A DNA stretch of 64,000 nucleotides from Mangifera indica (lineage: Eukaryota; Streptophyta; Magnoliopsida; Sapindales; Anacardiaceae): the NCBI RefSeq assembly GCF_011075055.1, contig NC_058155.1:9457537-9521536 (forward strand). The letters run 5' to 3'. The position numbers and the translations under genes were made by a program. The notes beneath the pieces are model-generated. The model did not search any database and was not told the DNA's origin. It was given only the letters and a program-made list of their open reading frames with translations. Each line of letters begins with the position of its first letter. Position 1 is the stretch's first letter. Positions 49,006-61,388 of the stretch are shown here, one piece after another.

Positions 49006-52000
49006 CATTACAGAAAAAAAGGCCAAAGAAAAGAATCTCCAAAGACAATCACTCCAAGCATCACACTTTTCTTTACAACAAATGCATGTAAAGTGAGCAC
49101 TTTGGGCAGTATTGTGAATAATTAAATATCAAAATACTGCATTTATAGATATATTTAGTTTGTAACAAGAGTTTAAAAAGAAAGCTCACTTAGGGAAGTT
49201 AACATGAAAGCGCACATATTGATCTCCATGGTCTCTAAGAAAACCATGCTTTGGTAGTCCTGCAAGAACTTATAGTTTAAGCAAGTTTAACTGATACGGG
49301 AAACTTAAGCGTGACAAAATAAGAGTCAAAACCTTTCCCTCTTAAGACCAACTGTTGCCCATGCTGAACCCCCTTTGGTATCTGCTACCACCATAATTGC
49401 AAACAAAAAATAGTTAGCATAATATAAATTCAACTCCATATACAAAAAAAAAAAAAAAAAAAAAAAAATCTCCCTTTAGTTAAAATACAAAGTAATATTA
49501 TGTTTACAGTTGTGTATAAAAGAAATGAGAATAGAACTATTACTTTTACTTGCACCTTCCCTGACAAAGTAGGCACATCAACCTCTCCGCCAAGAATAGC
49601 CTGAAAGATAATTCAAACTTGAATGTGTTTACAAGACTGATTCAACTTAAAATGCAAACATTATTGTTTCAGTACACTCATCCAGAATGAAGAAGCTAGG
49701 TAAATGGGTATGACACCTGGAAAAAAAGACAAGTTATTCACAAGAAACCTTTTTCAAATCCTTCCACCAGATTGTTAAACATGAGAAGGTCAAGAATGTG
49801 ACCTCCTATCTCAGCAGTAGATATTGTCTCACAAGGAGCACTTTTGGAAGGTATAAAAACATGGATTGTTCACCTAAAGTCTAAACCAAAGGCAAAACAA
49901 AATGTTTCATATATAAATGCATCTTTCCAGTGCCAAAGGACCCAAGTGATGCCGCAACATGGTTGGACTGCTCGATCCAATCTTGACGAGATTTAAAACC
50001 CCACAACGAACAAACAATGTTGATAGAGAAATGGCTGAGTCACTACCTTGGTACTGGTAGGACACTCCAAAGATACAACTACACTCTAATCCCTAAGAAT
50101 CCACCACAAGGAAAAAGAGAGAAAATTAGAGAGAACTTTCTCTAAAGAAAAACTGATCTTATTCAGTTGATGAAAAACTAATTTGGAATGAAGAAGGTAG
50201 ATGGGTATGATAGCCAGGGAAAATATCAAGTTACAGGAACCCTATTTCAAATCCTTTCACCAGACTGTTAAACATGAGAAGGTCAAGAACATGACCTCCT
50301 ATCTCAGCAGTAGATACTGTCTCATAATGAGGAGCTCTTTTGCAATGTATTAACACAAGTATTGCTCACCTAAAGTTTAAGCTAAAGGCAAAACAAAAAT
50401 GTTTTGTTCATAACCGAATCTTTCCAATGTTGTAGGGCCCAAGCGACACCTGATCATGGTTAGGCTGCTCAATCCAATTTTGACAAGTTTTCAAACCCCA
50501 CTATGAACGAACAACTTTGATAAATAAACCACCAAATCTCCACCTTAGTAAGGATACACCTACACTCTAATCCCTAAGAATCCACCACAAGGAAAAAGAG
50601 AGAAAACTTTCTCCAAAGAAAAACTTATATCTTATTCAATTGATGAAAGATTAATACTGGGCACCGTATTTATAGCAGAGACATCTTCAGCACAATATGA
50701 TTATGACAATAATGACACTCGAATGATAATTAAATTAAGAATCTTAAATAAATGAGGATAAAAAATAAAATTAGGGATCCTAAATAAATGAGGATAACAA
50801 ATAAAATTAGGAATCCTGAATAGATGAGGAAAACAACTAATATTAGGAATCTTAAATAAATGAGGTTAACAACGAAAATTAGAAATCTTTATCAAGTCCA
50901 AATCCTTATCAAGCTACCCTAACTGGAGAAGACCCATCCTCAAGTCTTTACACATCTTCATTTGCATGATATGGTGACAAATCAATAACATTAAATGTAG
51001 CTGATATGTTACACTCTCCGAACAGTTCAACTTTATAAACGTTCTCATTAATATGTTTAACTACCTTGAATAATCCACCAACTCTAGGACTAAGCTTCTT
51101 ATAAGAACTTGAGGAAATATTTCTTTCCTTAATTGAATACATACTAAATCTCCTTTCTTGAAAGCAGCAAGCTTGCGAAATTTGTTAGCTTGCCTTTTGT
51201 AGTACACATTTTGATTCAAAATTTTTGTCTTTAACTCGATCATGTAGTTTCTTAATCTCTTTAGCTTCTACTAATGCTCTTCTAAACATTGTCTTGGAAA
51301 AAACATTGTATGCTTGATGACGAATCCTTCTTGAAAGACATCAATACTATTTTTGCACCATCATTCTCAAAGGAGTATGTATTCTTGCACCCATCATGAA
51401 TAGGCCTGTCAATTGGGTCAGCAAACCTAAGGCCTGATTGTTTGGCCCCAAAACTTCAATTTCAGACCAAAGAGAATTCAGGCCTCAAAACAGGCCTAGA
51501 CAAAAAATTTGTCTATTAAGTTATCAGGCTAAGGATTAAACAAAGGTTGTTCAAGCACGAGGCTCGATAAAACCAAAAATTCATTGAGTGCAGGGTGTAT
51601 TTGTCAAGTTTTCAAACTTGTGAGGGTGTATTTGTCAGGTTAAAGACGGCTCTAGCACTTAATAACTACACGATGGGCCGAACCTAGACAAATCTAGTTG
51701 GATTGCAGAATTGAATGAGATCATTTTGATGGATAGTGTCCTTGTATATATAGATATATATTTATTTGTATTTATAATAATACAATGCTTTCAAAACATA
51801 AAAATGCATCAAGAACAATTGTAATTGTATTTTAATAAACATTTTATCAATCACTATTGAAACTTTGATATTCATTATAGGCCCTACATAATTAAAAAAT
51901 TTATTTGTTTTCAACCCCTATTTATTAGGTTCATGAATCAAAATGAAAAATCTTTTACTATAAAGGTTCTTTTATTGGGCCCAAAAATTCATTATGAGCA

Positions 52001-55000
52001 AAGGTAAATTTGTCAAGTTTTCAAACCTCTAGAAGATTTTAGGGATGTTTTTGCAAGCCCGAAACAAGCTTGAAGCCTAAAAAATTTTAAATGGCCTAAA
52101 GCCCGAGCTTGAAATTTTTTTACAGTCTTGGGCTTGAACAAGCTAGGTTCGGTTTAGCAATCTTGATTGACAGACCTAATCATCAATGACTTAACAATTA
52201 TATTGTCAAGGTCAACCTAATAACATATGATAAGCATCCATAGGAATAACATCACACCACACCTTGTCATGATACTTTTTATCAATGGAAATTTCCACTA
52301 GGCAGCACCTAGTGACCCTCATATTATTACACTTTCGTAACCAAGTACGGATTTAGATTTTTTTTAATAGGAAGCTTAAACTTATCAACCATTGTTCTAG
52401 ATACAATATTCCCATAACTACTGTCGTCAAAATAACATCACAAATTTTCCTATGCAAGGTAAATCTCGTGTGGAAGATATTATGACGGATTCAATAATTT
52501 CCTTCAACTATGGTGGCATTTAAAGCTCACTAGACCACTAACATCTTGCCATTGTCTGCAAAGGTGGCTCTATCATCACTTGTAGTCTTTGTGTCTTCTC
52601 TCTTATCATACTCTTCATTTGAAGCGTCGTCAATGAAAGACACTACTCCTCAATTTGGACAATCAACAACAATATTAACGAAGCCTTGACACTTTAGGGA
52701 GTTGGTTTTGGAATAACTACTCCCCTTGTCACTCTTATGGTCAATCTTATTGGTGTTTGCTTTACTATAATGTGTCAAAGTGCTCTTTTGGTTAGAAATA
52801 GGGCCTCTGTTTGTACTTTTAAACCTGCCTTAGAGTTTTGTTGTTATCTCTCCACCTTCAATGACAACTAAATGACATCTTAGAGAATCTAATATTATTA
52901 AGTTAAACAACATTAAAAATCTCAAATCTTAGTCCTCCAAGGAATCTTGCAATTGACTACTCTTCAGGCTCTAAGATATCATACTTCATCATTAATTTTT
53001 TCAAATTCAGCAGCATATTCTTCAACAATTATATCTCACTGATGAATGTTATAGACTTTGATAAAAACATCTAGACAATAATGATCTAGCAGATACTTTC
53101 GCTTCAATTCCTTATGCGTCTTCTCCTATGTTGTGATCTTTCTCTCATTGGCATTTTAAGTTCTCCCACCACATTGAAACATTCTTCTTGAGTTTGATGA
53201 CTATTAGTTTGACCTTACAATGCTTAAGAATTTCCTTGTAGTTGAATATTCGTACTACAATATGCATTTATTAAATGAATTCATTGGATAGTATTCTTCC
53301 TTCAAAGTCAAAGATATCAACTTTCACACCTAATTTTTAGTCTCTTCTTTTGGATCGATATGCACAAACTTGCAATTAAACCTCTTGGTCAAATGGATCA
53401 CTTTTGATATGATAGAATAGAGTGAACTCCTTTTTTTATCTGACTCCATTATTTTGCTCTTCATCTAATTCATGGTTATGATCTCCTTGTTGCTCATATT
53501 GTTAAAGATGTTGAAATTGTTCGATCTCATATTGCAAATCTTCCATGGTGACTTCTTGAACATCTCATTGCCAATTGCGTTGGGGCAACATTTTTTATGT
53601 CAAAAAAAGAGAGAAAATTAGAGAGAATTTTCTCTTAAAAAAAACTTGTATCTTATTCATTTGATGAAAAATTAATATAGAACACCCTTATTTATGGTAG
53701 GAAAATCCTAAGAACAATAGGATTTTAATAATAATAAAAACTCTAATAATAATTAAATTAGGAATCCTAAATAAATAAAGATAACAACTAAAATTAAGAT
53801 TCCTAAATAAATAAGGATGACAACTAAAATTAGGATTCCTAAATAAACAAGGATAACAACTAAAATTAGGAATCCTTTCAATTTCAAGTCTAAATCCTTA
53901 TCACCAAGAATTTGCAATATAGGCCTAAGGGGAGTGAAGGGATTTCAATAGCATAAGTAGAAATCCAAATTATCACTAAATGATCCAAAAGTGGCTAACA
54001 ATGCAGTCATTTGTATATATGATATTAATGCTGCAATATCAATTATTAAAGAAGAAATACACTTTCTAAAATCCTTCCCAAAATTTCCATATTCTAATTT
54101 ACTACCAATGCTTCAGTGTCAATGTCAAATGTAGTTACAACTATAGACCTGCATATTTGGATGAAGTTCACTTCAAAAAGAAAATAACCTGGTACTTAAT
54201 TCCACTAAAAGTAAGAGGCTATAATAACAGCATGAGAAGATAAAAGCAATTTATCAAAAATAAACTATAATTTACCATTTAGAAAATAAGGAGGGTGAGA
54301 GAGAAATAAAGATGTTAATTAATTATGAAGCAATGAAGAGAACTTAAACATGGCCTTAAGCATAAATCAAATCAGAAGGTAAACCAGAAAAGTGCAACAA
54401 ACACTTTACAGAGGATTTAGAGCTCACTTGAGTAAAGCTGATATTAAAGTCCACATAAACATCTGCACCATCTCTAGTAAAGACATGATCATTGGCTACC
54501 TAAATTAACAAGGAAAAAAATTTAGAAAGTAAAGAAATATAAGCATCTCGACAAACAGTTACCTTCAGTTCTATCAGCAATATACCATTTTTATGTGCAA
54601 GACAACCTTAAATCATGTTCGAGTATTTCCATAATCTAATTTTCACATACAGATGTAGACCACATGAAATGATAAATACAGCCAACCAAGCCAAGGAAAG
54701 ATATTGTAAAAAAATGTTGCCTTTAGTTTTATGTATAAGTTCCCAGGTTGGCTTCCTCGTCCAGCAACATTACCCGCATTTGGAATGCATATTTTATCTC
54801 CAGAGTTCACCCCTAATGTATAAAAAGACAAGGGGAAGAATCAAAAAGATGTGTGAAAATATATAACATAACATAAATACATTTTTGTCAATAAATGGTA
54901 ACACGCTAAACTCAGCTTAATTCATTTGCTGTCCTAATTAACTAAATGTTTGATAAGGCAAATCAAAATGGCACATATCTCACAAACCATTAAATTAACT

Positions 55001-58000
55001 GTGAAGCGATACAACCCAGTACTCTCAAGTTTTATGCTGCAAGTATTTAGCATGCAGTTTTATAATCTTCAACGAAAGAAATCATATTGTTGTATTACCT
55101 ATGCAATCTTCGTACACAAGATACAACTTTGACAATCATCATAAAGCAAGTTATATGAAAAAAAAAATCTAAATCAAACCAATCCCATTGCAACCTCATC
55201 TTTCTCTTTTAAACTATTTTAATTTCTTTTACACAACCTTTCCAAACCCACATTTTCGACAACCCAATATAGCTTAATGGTGTTATCAAAAATGAGAATT
55301 AAGACTTAACCTGCTGGAATTGTCACTTTGACGTCCTTGATGCCATCAACCACTCCTGATCCTTTACATGAGATACAGTATTCCTGGAACAGAGGGAGAC
55401 AAAGAAAGTTACTAACATCAGTTACAGAAATTGAACAAATAGAAGAAAATATTCCATCAAATTCACACCAGACCTTAATTATTTGTCCCGTTCCTTTACA
55501 AGTGCTGCATGTTGACGTGAATAGCGGGATGATAACCTTTTCAAAAGTAGATAATAACAGAAATATTACTTATATGAATAACCAGTAAAATTCTCAAACA
55601 ACAGGCAAAGATGATATCTTCACTAAGTGAACCCTTTCCGAAGGATTTATCTACTATTTATCATGAATATAAATCTTCAAAGCACTTACTCTTCTTATGC
55701 CCCTGCATCTGGGACAGACCCTTGTTTTGGCACCTATTGGGTAGCCATGCCCATCTGAATAAATAAAAAAATGAAGAAACACAAACATTACCAATAGTCA
55801 AACACAAAAAAATTCTTCAAAGAATGAATGAAAGGACAAATATATGCAATTCATGTTTTCTGTTACTGATTTCTTGTGCATGGTATGATTCCAAGATATT
55901 TTATAGCTTCACTTACAGCAAGAATCACAGGGCACAAATGCATCAAAAGACACATGTTTTGTACACCCTTTAGCAGCTTCAGAAAAAGAGAGTAATAGCT
56001 CCACCTATGGAATTCCAAGGAAAACATGGAAAAAGATATTTAACTTGGAAATGTAAAGACTCAGATTTATACAAATTCTGGTGACCAAAAGCAAAAAGGT
56101 TAACCTGAATATCAGGTTCAAATTGGTCAGTCTCATCTTCAAAAATCTGCAAACCATCATTGACTTCTAAATTCAATATTAACAGGATAGGACAATAGAC
56201 TGCATTATGATGATAACATGAAAACAGGAGAGGACAAGTACCTCAGAGAATGTTTTATTGAAAGATTCAGAGAAACGAGTATGATAAGTAAATTTAAACC
56301 CCTCTGCACCACCAGTATTATATTCTACATTCTCCCAGGATCTACTTCGAGCATATTTAAACCCATCTGCACCACCAGTATTATATTCTACATTCTTCCA
56401 GGACGTACTTCGCGCATATTTAAACCCCTCTGCACCACCAGTATTATATTCTACATTCTCTGAGTCTCTACTTCGACCCTTCACATCATAACAATGAAAA
56501 GGATGACTCATTTAGTTTGAAAACTTTTTAGTGTGAACACATAAAAGTTAGAATACCTAGTGTAAAAACACTGAACAGTATTAAAGACAGACCAAAAATA
56601 CCTGATGACTACAGAATCACAAATTCAGCATGAATACATTAAGTAAATCAAAAGCAAGAGAGAGGGGGAGATAAGAAAAAGAGTAGTTACCATGTCATAC
56701 TGAGCCCTCTTTGTAGAATCTCGCAGAACCTGCAAATATACCAGTATGAGCAAAATCATCATCATAAAGAAAATTGCGGCATGTTAGACCATGCCAAAAC
56801 AAGATCAGTTAAATTTTTAGTATGAAGAACGGAAGTTAACAATCAAGATGCTAATTGAGAAAGAAAGTACAACTATCAGACTAAAACGCATCAGAAAAGC
56901 AAAAATAATAATGATAATAATATTTCACAGTCCAACCAAAACTGCAAACCTCATAGGCATCTCTTATCTCTTGAAATTTCCTCTTTGCAGAAGGATTATT
57001 CTTATTTGCATCTGGATGATACTTTTTGGCTAGCTGCACATGGACACCAGAATCTTAGACAATAACCAGAATAATAATTGGTTGTGTAGATGATAATGAT
57101 CACATTAAACCAGGTGCACACATGATTTCCGGTGGTATAAGTGGTGGCACAATGTCTGGTAACACTGTCAACCTCAAATATCTCTAGATTCATTGTGCGA
57201 GTAAATTAGATGCATGTTGGTGTACCTTCTCAAGTTTCATTAAGGATCCCACGACTTTAACTATCCCTAAAAGTAAAACTAATGCAGATAGTTTTCATCA
57301 AATCACTAGAGCCACCTATTTCATAAGCAAAGAAAACAAAAATAAACAAACAAAAAAGAAAGGAAAAAAATTTAGCCAGTGACCCCATTAAGGCTAGTGG
57401 TGAATGCAACATGGCAGAAAAGAAAGAACGAAGCCATCAAAAGATATTTTACATTAAAGGGGTTTACTATGCTCCTGATTAAAAATTAAATACCATAACC
57501 TAAAGGCATATTGAGTCCTCAAATACTCACGGCATAAAACGCCTTTTTTATCTCATCCTGGCTCGCATTTCCAGGAACACCAAGAACTTCATAGTAGCCT
57601 CGCTGACTGGAGTAACAAGATCCTTAAAAATAAATTAAATTAACATAATAAGAATAAAACAAATATAGAGCGCTCCACATAAAAGAGTCAAGAAATACAA
57701 TAAAGACCTGTAGCATGAATACAGCGCTTCGCCAATAACATTCCCGCGGTGTCAAAATCAGCATGTTTTTGAATAACAAAGGTACAACTATGCAAAGCTT
57801 ATCCAAACAAAAAAGGGAAAAAAGAAAAAGAAAAAGAAAGGTGAATAAAAAAGAAAAAGCGAAAGAAGATGAAGAGGAACAAAACTAAATAATATTAGAT
57901 AAACCTGACAAGAAATGATGCTATCTATAAACTTAAAATTGGATATAAACAAGAGAGAAAAAAGATATAGAACTTACCTCTTTCACCGAATAACGACTGA

Positions 58001-58197
58001 CGCAATGCAGAAGGTTTGTCAAGCCAAAAATTCTGGTTAATGGGCGATTCAACAACCATGGATGACAGTAAACGCCGTCCATACTGCAGAGTAATAGAAA
58101 ATTAAAAAAAAAAAAACAGTAAAAAGAGAAACCGAAATGATTGGCAATAACTTTCGGTTCAAGAACTGACCATCCCTAGCCAGTTAAATCTTCCCAT
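48179..58197 (-). CDS. ATJ1: Mitochondrial DnaJ/Hsp40 co-chaperone, ATJ1-like
   Basis: Seventeen minus-strand exons: 58171-58197, 57978-58083, 57531-57622, 56950-57033, 56691-56729, 56242-56478, 56105-56146, 55917-56004, 55690-55754, 55474-55536, 55311-55383, 54721-54812, 54428-54499, 49544-49600, 49333-49381, 49190-49259 and 48179-48272. All phases agree; the product is 449 aa. The J-domain (about 53-116) has HPD at 81-83. Four zinc motifs follow: C235DSCYGHG, C252PRCRGIR (last Gly missing), C270STCKGTG and C284ISCKGSG. The C-terminal substrate domain includes [19 protein letters not shown] and [12 protein letters not shown]. The N terminus (MGRFNWLGM, Arg-containing) suits a mitochondrial presequence. 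DnaJ proteins load clients onto Hsp70. Between J-domain and zinc region a 21-residue unit is triplicated (124-186). Intron 12 uses a GC donor, and intron 13 (4.8 kb) contains transposons. The stop TAA overlaps a perfect 5' splice site, so an alternative C terminus is possible. Confidence 0.9.
48942..49004. repeat. TA microsatellite in a DnaJ intron
   Basis: An uninterrupted TA run of about 62 bases in the intron between the last two exons. The short ORFs of repeated IYIYIY here are artefacts. Confidence 0.95.
49685..50656. repeat. Direct tandem duplication, two units of about 0.5 kb
   Basis: Unit A (about 49685-50184) and unit B (about 50185-50656) share GAATGAAGAAG at the start. Both then have TTAAACATGAGAAGGTCAAG, GACCTCCTATCTCAGCAGTA, CTAATCCCTAAGAATCCACC and an AAAGAGAGAAAA...TTCTC tract that also borders the retroelement LTRs. 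They are imperfect and lie in the large DnaJ intron. They are probably transposon-derived. Confidence 0.75.
50600..53910 (-). mobile_element. Decayed Ty3/gypsy retrotransposon in the 4.8-kb DnaJ intron
   Basis: LTR-like direct repeats at about 53608-53905 and 50600-50915 share the AAAGAGAGAAAA...TTCTC start, CTTATTCA-TTGATGAAA and a run of about 36-bp minisatellite units (GGAATCCTAAATAAATGAGG type). Between them, on the minus strand, a gag zinc-knuckle relic [14 protein letters not shown] lies near 52665-52710. An integrase C-terminal relic at about 51243-50948 contains [20 protein letters not shown] and [14 protein letters not shown]. Protease, RT and RNase H are missing, so most of pol is deleted. 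The element lies in the same orientation as the host gene. Exact borders and target duplication were not resolved. Confidence 0.75.
51401..52178. mobile_element. hAT-like non-autonomous element nested in the gypsy remnant
   Basis: The element is 778 bp, beginning TAGGCCTGTCAAT and ending ATTGACAGACCTA, inverted repeats with one mismatch. It is flanked by 8-mers ATCATGAA (51393-51400) and ATCATCAA (52179-52186), identical at 7 of 8 positions. An 8-bp duplication and these short ends fit hAT. The interior has inverted GGCCTAA and TTGGGCC phrases and no transposase. It separates the integrase relic from the gag relic. Confidence 0.8.
56290..56478 (-). repeat. Three coding 63-bp tandem repeats in DnaJ exon 6
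   Basis: The phrase ACCACCAGTATTATATTCTA recurs at a 63-base spacing (starts about 56308, 56371 and 56434). Each unit encodes a 21-residue module beginning [16 protein letters not shown], in frame. The third unit diverges after GGAEGFKF into the single-copy sequence expected before the zinc region. Confidence 0.93.
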
Positions 58198-58710
58198 TTT
58201 TCAATTGATAGAGTATTGTTCCTCTCAGTGTGCTATGCAAAATCGGTAGTTTCAAACGTTTCTTCTTTTTTTTAATTGAAAAAAAAATCGTGTTGCCCAA
58301 GAAATGTAAGAACATCAGTTGTTACTTACCAAAAAAAAAAAGCTTACCAAAAAGTAAAGGACAATGGTTTTTGCAACGCCGGTTCGGGGTTTATGTGTGG
58401 CTTAACAAATGTTCTTTATATTACATGTAAAACGCTGTCGTTTGCTGCTCAAAACCTTAACCTGTCAATTGAATCTGGGCCATCGATATTTTTCAAATGT
58501 ACTTAATCGGACGGTTCCATTTGTTTCCTATGCCTCGTTAGACGAAGTGGAAAATAAACCTGAGTACTTCAACGGCTGCTATGGCGGTTCGATTGCCTTT
58601 TGCGAACCTAAAACGGTGATTACAAGTTTCATGCTCTTTCTTCAATTAAATCTCTTCTCATATTCATGGTACAGTTGTTACTGTGATGCAGCTACAAGGT
58701 TCAGTTGTAA
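58198..58710. other. Spacer between the DnaJ start and the PPR pseudogene
   Basis: This is the presumed promoter region of the minus-strand DnaJ gene. A + strand ORF at 58409-58729 has no family resemblance that I recognise. Confidence 0.45.
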
Positions 58711-60410
58711 AGAATCTCAGGGAAGCTAACTTGGAAGTAACATTATCCGTTTGAAATTTCCACGGCCCGGCGCAACTACGGTGATTCAATTCTGCGCAGA
58801 CTCGGGCCACATGGTACCGTTTCGGAGCTCCGAATCATCTATTGGCAGCTCTCGAAACACAAGAACGCACTGGAGGTTTTGTATTCCTGCCTAAAGTTTT
58901 TTTATTGTGGTGGTGCCATTATTTTTTTATTTTAAGAATATTTGATTGATGTTGCTGCCAGTTGCTTCTGCAAAACGTGCTTGCGAGTTCTCTGTTTAAC
59001 AGCTTATTGCAAAAGCAATTAAAAACAAATAGTTTCTTTAGATATGTTTTCTTAATCTCTAAGCGCATTTTTTATTGGCATGAACAATTTCTTGAAAGCC
59101 TCAACTGTTTTGTTATTAATTATCGGCATACTGTGGAAAGGACCTTTTTATTTTAGATTCTGCAGTCGTTCAACCTGGTTTCATTACGGTTATATCTTTG
59201 ATTTTGGGGCATTATTCATTAAAATTGTAGGAATAAAAAGTTCTTTCAAATACATTCTCATGTTTCTGTTAGTATACAAATTTTGACATGGGTGGAAACT
59301 CAAAACAATATCCGGATGTCAGCTACTGATTATGCCATCAGGTTGGAACTAATCATCAAAGTTCACAGTGGCGGAAGAAGAGTATTTAACAAGCATACCC
59401 AACAGTGCTGCAGGGACATCTGCCGGTCGCCCTCTTCTTTGTAGTTATGTAGAAGAAAGGGCCGTCGACAAAGCTGAGGCTTTCATGGTTGAAGTGGGTG
59501 GCTTGGGGATGATTGTGACCCATCAACCATTTAGTTACTTCATATATAACAAAGTGCCCCTTGTTATTCTGCAATCGAAGCAAAACAAGATACCAGAACT
59601 TTTCTTTCCTACAACCTTTTGATGTATGCTTGTGCTGAGATTGCTGGGACCTCTTCTGTAGGAATGTTGAACTGGGATGGACCTCCCTATCCACTCTAGC
59701 CAATGCTTGCATAAAAGCAGGACTTGTTAATCAAGCCCCTGTGCCACTAAAACTTGCAGAGAAGAAGCTGTCTGCCTCTAATTGCCTCTGGTATCTTTTC
59801 CTTGTCACGCTTTATACCTCTTTGAGTGATAAGAAGGGAGTTCGTCTTGGGATGCTAGTAAAATTATGAATGGGACAATCACATGTGCCAGTTTCATCTG
59901 TATATTATCATGTTTAGTAGAGCTTGGTGATTTTTTGGTAGCCAAGAAAAGAGGATCTTAATGGAATGGGAGTCCAACCGTAGAAAATATGACATTAGAG
60001 CTTCTGATGTTCTTTTTGGTGCCTAAACGTGAAATGGACTGGTGAAAGAAACTGAACTGTTACATCTCCAAACATTAGAGAGAGGCGGCTTCTCAAATCA
60101 TGAGACCTGGGAAATTCTCATGAAGGGATGGGTGAGCAGCGGGAATGTGATCAAAGCTATAGATGCCATTAAGAAAGAGTTTTCTTTGTTGAAACATTGT
60201 AATTAGAGGCCATCACATGGTAGTTTATTGGCCATTGCTGAGTACTTTGAGAAGCATGGGAATTTTGAAGATTCAAACCATTACATCAGTGTCATCTATC
60301 AATTTTGCCTTGCTAGTTTACCATTGTATAAATCATTACTGAGAATGCACCTTAGTGCTCAGAAATCTGTTTTTGAAATCCATAAAATGATGACACTGCA
60401 TCTATTAATA
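58711..60410 (+). pseudogene. P-type PPR protein pseudogene, copy 1
   Basis: Split over several frames, the + strand encodes the order typical of mitochondrial P-class pentatricopeptide proteins like Arabidopsis At4g01990. The pieces are LGPHGTVSELRIIYWQLSKH; then WVETQNNIRMSATDYAIRLE; then EEYLTSIPNSAAGTSAGRPL; then ERAVDKAEAFMVE; then ELGWTSLSTLANACIKAGLV; then LLHLQTLERGG; then TWEILMKGWV; then IAEYFEKHGNFEDSNHYISV. PPR proteins bind organellar RNA through helical repeats. Frame changes and stops (for example GCCTAAACG near 60022 and TGTAATTAG near 60198) show that it is dead. An intron-like AT-rich segment near 58877-58960 remains, so it is not a processed copy. Confidence 0.85.
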
Positions 60411-60508
60411 TATATATATATAGAGTCTTTAAGTGAAATTACAAATCATATGCACTATATATGATTTAAAAATCATTACAAACCATTTCACAAATGTTTG
60501 TGGGCGCT

Positions 60509-61256
60509 TCAGGTTGATGCAGCTGTCAAAATCTTGTGGAAGCCTTTGTTGTGCTCAAGCAATTCATCCCAAGATGGTATGCACTCTTTGATTATGGGAA
60601 CTTCGAGAAACTTGTTCAACCAAGCAGTTAACAAAGGCATGGTCTCTGCGTCAATCAGATTCACACCTACAATTTCCTCAACAACTCGACCCCAGATACC
60701 AACCCAGCCAACAGCAATGTCCAAGAAGCCTATTGTTTCACCTGCAAAAAATGGCCTCCCCTCAAGACCCTTTTCCAGGGTCTTCAGGTACTCCCTAGCT
60801 TTTGCAGCCTTCGCTTGTTCCTCTCCTTTTAAGGTAAATGCGCCCATAATTTCAGATACACACTGAAGAAAAGGAAAAAGATATCAATGTAGTGGTGGAG
60901 TTTGAATTAGACAGATTATTGAAGTAGCTTCTTCTTTTTACCTTCTCCTCGAAGAATTTTGCCCAGAAGCGTGCCTGAGCTCTTTCATATGTATCTTCTG
61001 GGAGGAGTGGATTCTGTTTCCATGTTTCATCAATATATTCAATAATGAGGAGTGATTCTGCTAATGATCTACCGTTGTGTACAAGAACAGGAACTTTTTT
61101 ATAAACTGGGTTGTATCGCAGCAGCAGGGGACTCTTGTTTGAAAGATTCTCTTCAACATACTCGAACTGGATGCCCTTCAGTTTCAGAGCCCATTTAACT
61201 CTTAGAGCAGCAGGACTTGCCCAATTCCCAAACAACTGCACGCCTTCTTCGGCCAT
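60509..61256 (-). CDS. Tau-class glutathione S-transferase (GSTU)
   Basis: There are two minus-strand exons, 60942-61256 and 60509-60862, in phase 0 with GT-AG sites, encoding 222 aa, the usual tau-class length and exon layout. The N-terminal thioredoxin-like domain (about 1-85) has the catalytic serine region [33 protein letters not shown] and [10 protein letters not shown]. The C-terminal helical domain follows ([28 protein letters not shown]). I chose the ATG at 61256 ([10 protein letters not shown]). The frame is open 44 codons upstream, but those residues are not family-like. The enzyme conjugates glutathione to electrophiles in the cytosol. The usual SPFS is SPAA here, keeping the serine but changing two neighbours. 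It is flanked by the two PPR pseudogene copies. Confidence 0.93.
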
Positions 61257-61388
61257 CACCAAGCTGGATGTCTGATTGTAATAGATGGCAGATTTCTTAT
61301 ATAATTGATGAATGGTCTTACACGATAATATGAATGTCAACCCATATATATCTACATCAGGGCCGTCTAAATTGACTTGAAGGCACAA

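Noticed and set aside
48884..49096. ORFs on both strands with long Ile-Tyr repeats
   Set aside because: They are translations of a TA microsatellite. The same applies to the ORF at 38439.
56218..56463. + strand ORF with repeated [10 protein letters not shown]
   Set aside because: It is the antisense shadow of the triplicated DnaJ exon 6 module.
61257..61388. Extended GST start at 61388
   Set aside because: The additional 44 residues do not resemble GST or a convincing transit peptide; [10 protein letters not shown] at 61256 is the usual tau-class start.
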